Source: Diogma glabrata (lineage: Eukaryota > Arthropoda > Insecta > Diptera > Cylindrotomidae). From it: DNA of 64,000 bases. The translations under genes were made by a program, and so were the position numbers. The stretch spans positions 187,461,487 through 187,525,486 of the forward strand of contig OY856188.1 in NCBI GenBank assembly GCA_963693315.1. Direction: 5' to 3'. Below the pieces are notes generated by a model. The model ran no database searches. It saw only the letters and a program-made list of their open reading frames with translations, and was not told where the DNA came from. This document shows, piece by piece, positions 60,125-64,000 of the stretch (position 1 is the first letter of the stretch; every line of letters begins with the position of its first letter).

Positions 60125-60250
60125 GTCAATATTATTCTGAGCGTTTATACCACAGATAGAATAATACTATTTTGTGGTATAAACGCTCAATGTATCGATA
60201 GTTTAATAGCTAAAAACTATTATTCTATTAAACTGTCGGTGGTATAAACT
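60125..60250. repeat. Cluster of hairpins sharing 'ggtataaac'
   Basis: TGAGCGTTTATACCACA is followed by its exact inverse TGTGGTATAAACGCTCA (60137-60191), a 17-bp stem. Next, GATAGTTTAATAG pairs with CTATTAAACTGTC. GGTATAAAC recurs at the right edge. Possibly a small foldback element. Confidence 0.7.
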
Positions 60251-61505
60251 TAGTATTAAAAAATTCTCTCTGAAATTTCTCATATTTTTGCTTTAAACGA
60301 TTTAAGTTTGTTTGTGAAGTATATTAATTACTATAAATCAAATATATAATATATAGCATGTTTTTACCTATATAGGTTCAAAAGCAAAATTAAAACATAT
60401 TACATATAATTGTGACTTATTGAATTGAAAAAAAAACAGATTTAATTAAAACAACAACAAAAACTATAAATAACTTTTACCAAAACCGCCCCTCTAAATT
60501 TTATTAAAACAATAACAAAAAAACAATAATTTTAACGTTATTTAAAAAAAATGAAAAAAAAAAAAATAAAAAATGTACTACGTCATCAGCATTACGACCG
60601 TATAGAGGGATAGACTCACGGCTATTATATTAAGGATCTTTTCTAAAGTTATAACTAATCTACGGCAACAGCTAGTCATCAATTGAATAACAAATCTAAG
60701 CGATATTTTCAGAACTGGTGATGGTGTCAGTCAATGCAAAAGCGTAACCAATATTTTTTGTACTGATTTCTCGAGACTGGAACCAATCCTACATTTTTTC
60801 ATATATGTATATACAATATATATTTTTACACGATTTTTTTACACGCCTTCCTCTGGAACGTATCTGTCGTGTAAAACAGAATTAGGTGATTAGCATATTT
60901 ATTATATATTTGAAATAGTTTTAAAATAAAAATCCATAGAATTCTAATCTATTGGTTTTTGTTGAAGTGAAATGTGTGCGGAACGAGCACTCTCAAATAA
61001 AATGGACGGAATTTGTTTATTTTTGTGCAAAGTAGCTAAATCGCATAAGTGGAATTATTTCTTTTTGATTGTTTGACATATCCATTCCATTCCTTCCTGT
61101 AATTATACATGTAAACAATTAAAATGATATATTTAAATTATGATTTAAAAATGTATTAATAACAACTAAATTTAAACTTCTTAATCAACCTAAATCTGAA
61201 AAAGGCTAATTAAAAATCAGTGAAGTTTGTTAAATTTTGCGCCATTTTTTAAATCGTGATTCGACTTGCAAGTTATCTTGTCGTAAAAAAAATATTGGAT
61301 CTAATAATTTCGCGAAAATTTAACGTTATTCGATCCAGTACTTAATTCAGATTGGATGAAGAGTTGTGGAGTGGTAATGCAAACCGGCTGAATATTTAAA
61401 AAAAAAGTTGCACAATTCGTTTAATGGATACAACACGAGTCAGATCGATTGGCATTTTTGCAGTGTTCATGTAAATTTTTTTCTCGATTTGAACATTTTC
61501 GCCAT
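60251..61505. other. AT-rich intergenic DNA
   Basis: No gene, repeat array or element end recognised. Confidence 0.4.
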
Positions 61506-61509
61506 TTTT

Positions 61510-61780
61510 TTCTATTTACTTCACCACAATTGAAAAATATGTGAAGCAATGCAATCAATCGAAAACCAAATCCTAGTGAGCCCAAATTTTGTTTCTTCTT
61601 TTGTTTTAAATTACCATGAATCTAAGTCGCTAAAAAATGTATGGCCGTTGGTGGATGTGTCTGGGTAATTTGACGCAAACGCATGGCATCCTGATGAAAC
61701 TTTGGTAAATGATCTAGGGTGCTATTTTCAAAACTTAAAGTATACTTTATAATCGAAATTCTATACAATTACAAAAAATT
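61510..61780. repeat. CCGGAAGT-family spacer block, dispersed copy
   Basis: 'tttacttcaccacaatt', a C-rich 'gagcccaaattttgtttctt' stretch, 'cttttgttttaaattaccat' and 'gttggtggatg' correspond in order to 18640-18800 and 19195-19345. It then continues with 'tcctgatgaaactttggtaaa' as there. Confidence 0.75.
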
Positions 61781-62389
61781 GGTATTTTGGGTAACACGAA
61801 CACGACTACTTTTTAATCGTTTTATAACTACTAGGTAAAAACCAAGCGTAATGAAAAAAGTATACGTTTAGCTGTCAGTGTTAAAATATCAACTAGAATT
61901 TTGGATGAAAATAACATATTTTGAACTCTTTTCACCCAAAAACAGCAAACAAATTATTTTAAATCAAACACACACTACATTCTTTTATTTAAAAAAAAAC
62001 AATTTTTTATTTCCATCAATAAATCATTTTTCTTAAATTTTTTTGACATTGTTGTAGTCATCAACAAGGAAAATTTCAAAAATATGCCGTTTGTAAACGA
62101 CAAATTCATTATGAATTAAAAAGATTAATTAAATAAGTAGAAAATTAATTAATTAATAATTATTTGAATAAATAATTGTTTTTATAAACAAATTTTGTAG
62201 TTTTCAAATTAAATTAATTTCATATCTATCATTTTATGACAAATTAAATTCAACATACTCTGGAGTTGAGTATAAATAATCGCCACACTATCTTATAACG
62301 AAGACTCCTGACAATACCATTTTTGTAACCCTTCGCTAAAAACCATTCGTTATTTGTAGTCGTAATTATAAAGTATACGTGTGATGATG

Positions 62390-63070
62390 AAAATAGGACC
62401 GGATTGATGATGAAAATAGGACCCGTGGATTTGAAAATAGGACCTGAATTTTTTATGCTTGTTGGGAGAAAACAGCTTCGTTCAAGAATCAATTTTGATG
62501 ACACTTCGACAAAAGTTGTATATATATGTGTATGCATGGCAAAGAAATCGATCTTTTCGAACGGTATTGGACAAAGTGGTGGGGATCGGTCGAGCACCTG
62601 TTTTTTTAAGCTTCAACATGAATAACTGGTAATCGGCTTTGATGAAATTTGGTAAACAAGCATTTAGTACGGTAACGGTTATCAACAAATCTGCATCTGA
62701 ACCTGCTCCGACGGTTTGTCACTTCCAACTTTTTTTTATAACTGAAAATTATTTTATTTTTATCTTTTATTTTAGACTACCCTGAATATAAATCGCTAAA
62801 AATAAATTTGGTGTCTGTGGGCTATCTTGAATGGCTAGTAGAGTTGTTTGAGGCAAACGCTTTGATCTTGCTTAAACTTTGATACTTCCTACTTTGAGCC
62901 TTTCCTTGAAAATGGAAAATCTGGACTGTTTTCAAAAATGGACGATGAAAGTGGGAGAGGGAGAAAGATTTCCCGAACAACTCTTTATTTAAAAACATAA
63001 GGATTTGGTAATAGGTTCAGTAATTCTGCATACGAACTGCCAGTTTATCCCATGCGGTTGAAAAATGTTT
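62390..63070. repeat. CCGGAAGT-family body, dispersed copy in reverse orientation
   Basis: 62440-62640 reads as the reverse complement of the unit body near 17330-17470: 'gttgggagaaaacagcttcg', 'attttgatgacactt', 'ggcaaagaaatcgat' and a 'cacctgtttttttaagct' block. 62760-63060 repeats the spacer block ('gtgtctgtgggctatc', 'ttgaaaatggaaaatctgga', 'ttcccgaacaactctttattt'). Open frames here are artefacts. Confidence 0.75.
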
Positions 63071-63203
63071 ACGATATTATATGAAAAAGCCATTTTAATG
63101 CAGGCTTCATAAAACTCTAGAAAAAACCCATTTCGATATCTCTTCAAATTTCTAGAAAATAATCTTTAATTTATCATCAAAAACATAATAACACGATCAT
63201 CAA

Positions 63204-63437
63204 ATGGTGACACATAGATGTGAGATCTATTCTTTTTAGTTTATATATTTACCTATTCTCTAAAAGACTGCGTTGACTGTCTTATAGGATAAATAAAAAC
63301 TTCCTATTACGTGTTACGTTGTTTTCGTTATATTTTCGTTGATTCAGGTGTTTTATAATCTTTTATTTTAACTATTATTCTAAACAATATTTTTTAGCAC
63401 GATGTTCTTTTGGATATCACACTCTATAATCGTCACA
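63204..63437 (-). repeat. Probable 3' LTR of gypsy element C
   Basis: On the minus strand a purine-rich tract (AAGTGGTGGAGAA, 63438-63450) is followed directly by TGTGACGATTATAGAG, the usual layout of a polypurine tract and LTR start. The segment ends about 235 bp on near ATGTGTCACCA. No second LTR is in the window to confirm its ends. Confidence 0.55.
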
Positions 63438-63448
63438 TTCTCCACCAC

Positions 63449-64000
63449 TTATTTCTGTTCGTCCCGAACAGAGTCTACATCTCCTCCCTTGTAAAGTTCT
63501 AATCTTTCTAATCGATGGCATACTCCTTGTTTTGGAGATAATCCTTTTATCCGCTGTGGATTGTGTTGCCACACTAGTTGTCCTTTCTCAAATCTTTTGT
63601 TGTTTGTGCGAATGTCATACCGAGCCTTCATTCATTCACTGGATATCTTTGCTTTCTGTCTGACAAACATGTGTACTCTCTCAAGTTCTTTTTGCAGTTT
63701 ATTTACATAATCTTGAGCACAAAATGTTGACGATAGAACAATCCCCAACTTCAGACTTTTCTCAACATTCTTCAACTTTTTTTCTTGATCTGTATGAAAC
63801 TTCATCGTTACTCCGCAGTGACTTATCCAATTGCTTACTAATGCTTCATCGATTGTTGCTTCCTTTGGTATTGCACACACCTCTGGCCACTTGCTAAAAT
63901 AATCCATTATGACTAGGACATATTTATTGTTGTTATGGGTAGTAGGAAATGGTCCAGCTACATCCATTGTAATTCTCTCGAATGGAGCTCCCATATTATA
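63449..64000 (-). pseudogene. Gypsy C integrase, partial, runs off the window
   Basis: Starting beyond the right edge: PFERITMDVAGPFPTT (first catalytic Asp), VLVIMDYFSKWPEVCAIP and a FHTDQ block holding the second Asp. The segment that should follow, up to and including the catalytic Glu, is deleted: the frame passes quickly to an RVHMFVRQKAK piece typical of the region after the core. A TGA at about 63632 separates this from MKARYDIRTNNKRFEKGQLV and a W-proximal C-terminal part (LSPKQGVCHRLERLELY). Type: Ty3/gypsy; the LTR follows at once. Confidence 0.85.

Noticed and set aside
62250..62688. Overlapping open frames on both strands
   Set aside because: They fall in a copy of the CCGGAAGT repeat family.

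Overview
This window is eukaryotic, very AT-rich and full of transposable elements; it reads like an intergenic stretch of an insect genome. The evidence is one spliced gene of the arthropod Yellow/MRJP family, several insect-type retroelement families (Ty3/gypsy, BEL/Pao and at least three kinds of LINE), cut-and-paste DNA transposon remnants, and several (TA)n arrays of 140-470 bp. I cannot name the species; a dipteran is possible but unproven. There are no operons, CRISPR arrays or confident rRNA/tRNA genes.

Layout. 150-3480: a decayed RTE-like LINE on the minus strand with a jockey-like LINE fragment inserted into it. 3480-5470: AT-rich DNA with the first large TA array. 5478-12206: a Ty3/gypsy element on the minus strand, gag to integrase, broken by stops, by a 244-bp snap-back inverted duplication (8228-8735) and by a 1.6-kb composite insertion that carries 330-bp tandem repeats and a TA array (about 5872-7512). 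12395-12800: a LINE endonuclease fragment. 13000-16200: AT-rich, little recognisable. 16200-19830: a long repeat block with a recurring CCGGAAGT motif that inverts on itself; relatives recur at 61510-63070. 20530-21000 and 23880-24410: two more LINE fragments. 25053-26575: the only apparently intact host gene, a four-exon yellow-family gene (429 aa). 26980-28400: tandem repeats and an LTR/leader-like segment. 29519-31202: a hAT-like element with a perfect 8-bp target duplication that contains a Helitron-like helicase remnant. 32083-35320: a long, mutated jockey/CR1-like LINE. 36540-38235: minisatellite-like repeats and a 330-bp direct repeat. 38640-41765: palindromic elements and a cut-and-paste transposon with transposase remnants.

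41925-46310: what looks like one TA array split first by a 768-bp near-complete palindrome with TA target sites and then by a 2.7-kb hAT element; its right flank is a 120-bp module also found beside the TA array at 7247-7389. 46738-49060: a 5'-truncated gypsy pol. 49340-50700: an 80-89 bp minisatellite. 50980-57425: a BEL/Pao element with a 1.7-kb CACTA-like insertion in its reverse transcriptase. 57590-58600: short tandem repeats. 63204-64000: the 3' end of a third gypsy element that runs off the window.

The elements act as insertion sites for one another, so nesting order can be read directly. Apart from the yellow gene, every coding region found carries stops, frameshifts, deletions or lost catalytic residues. 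Exon limits, element boundaries and target duplications were read by eye.
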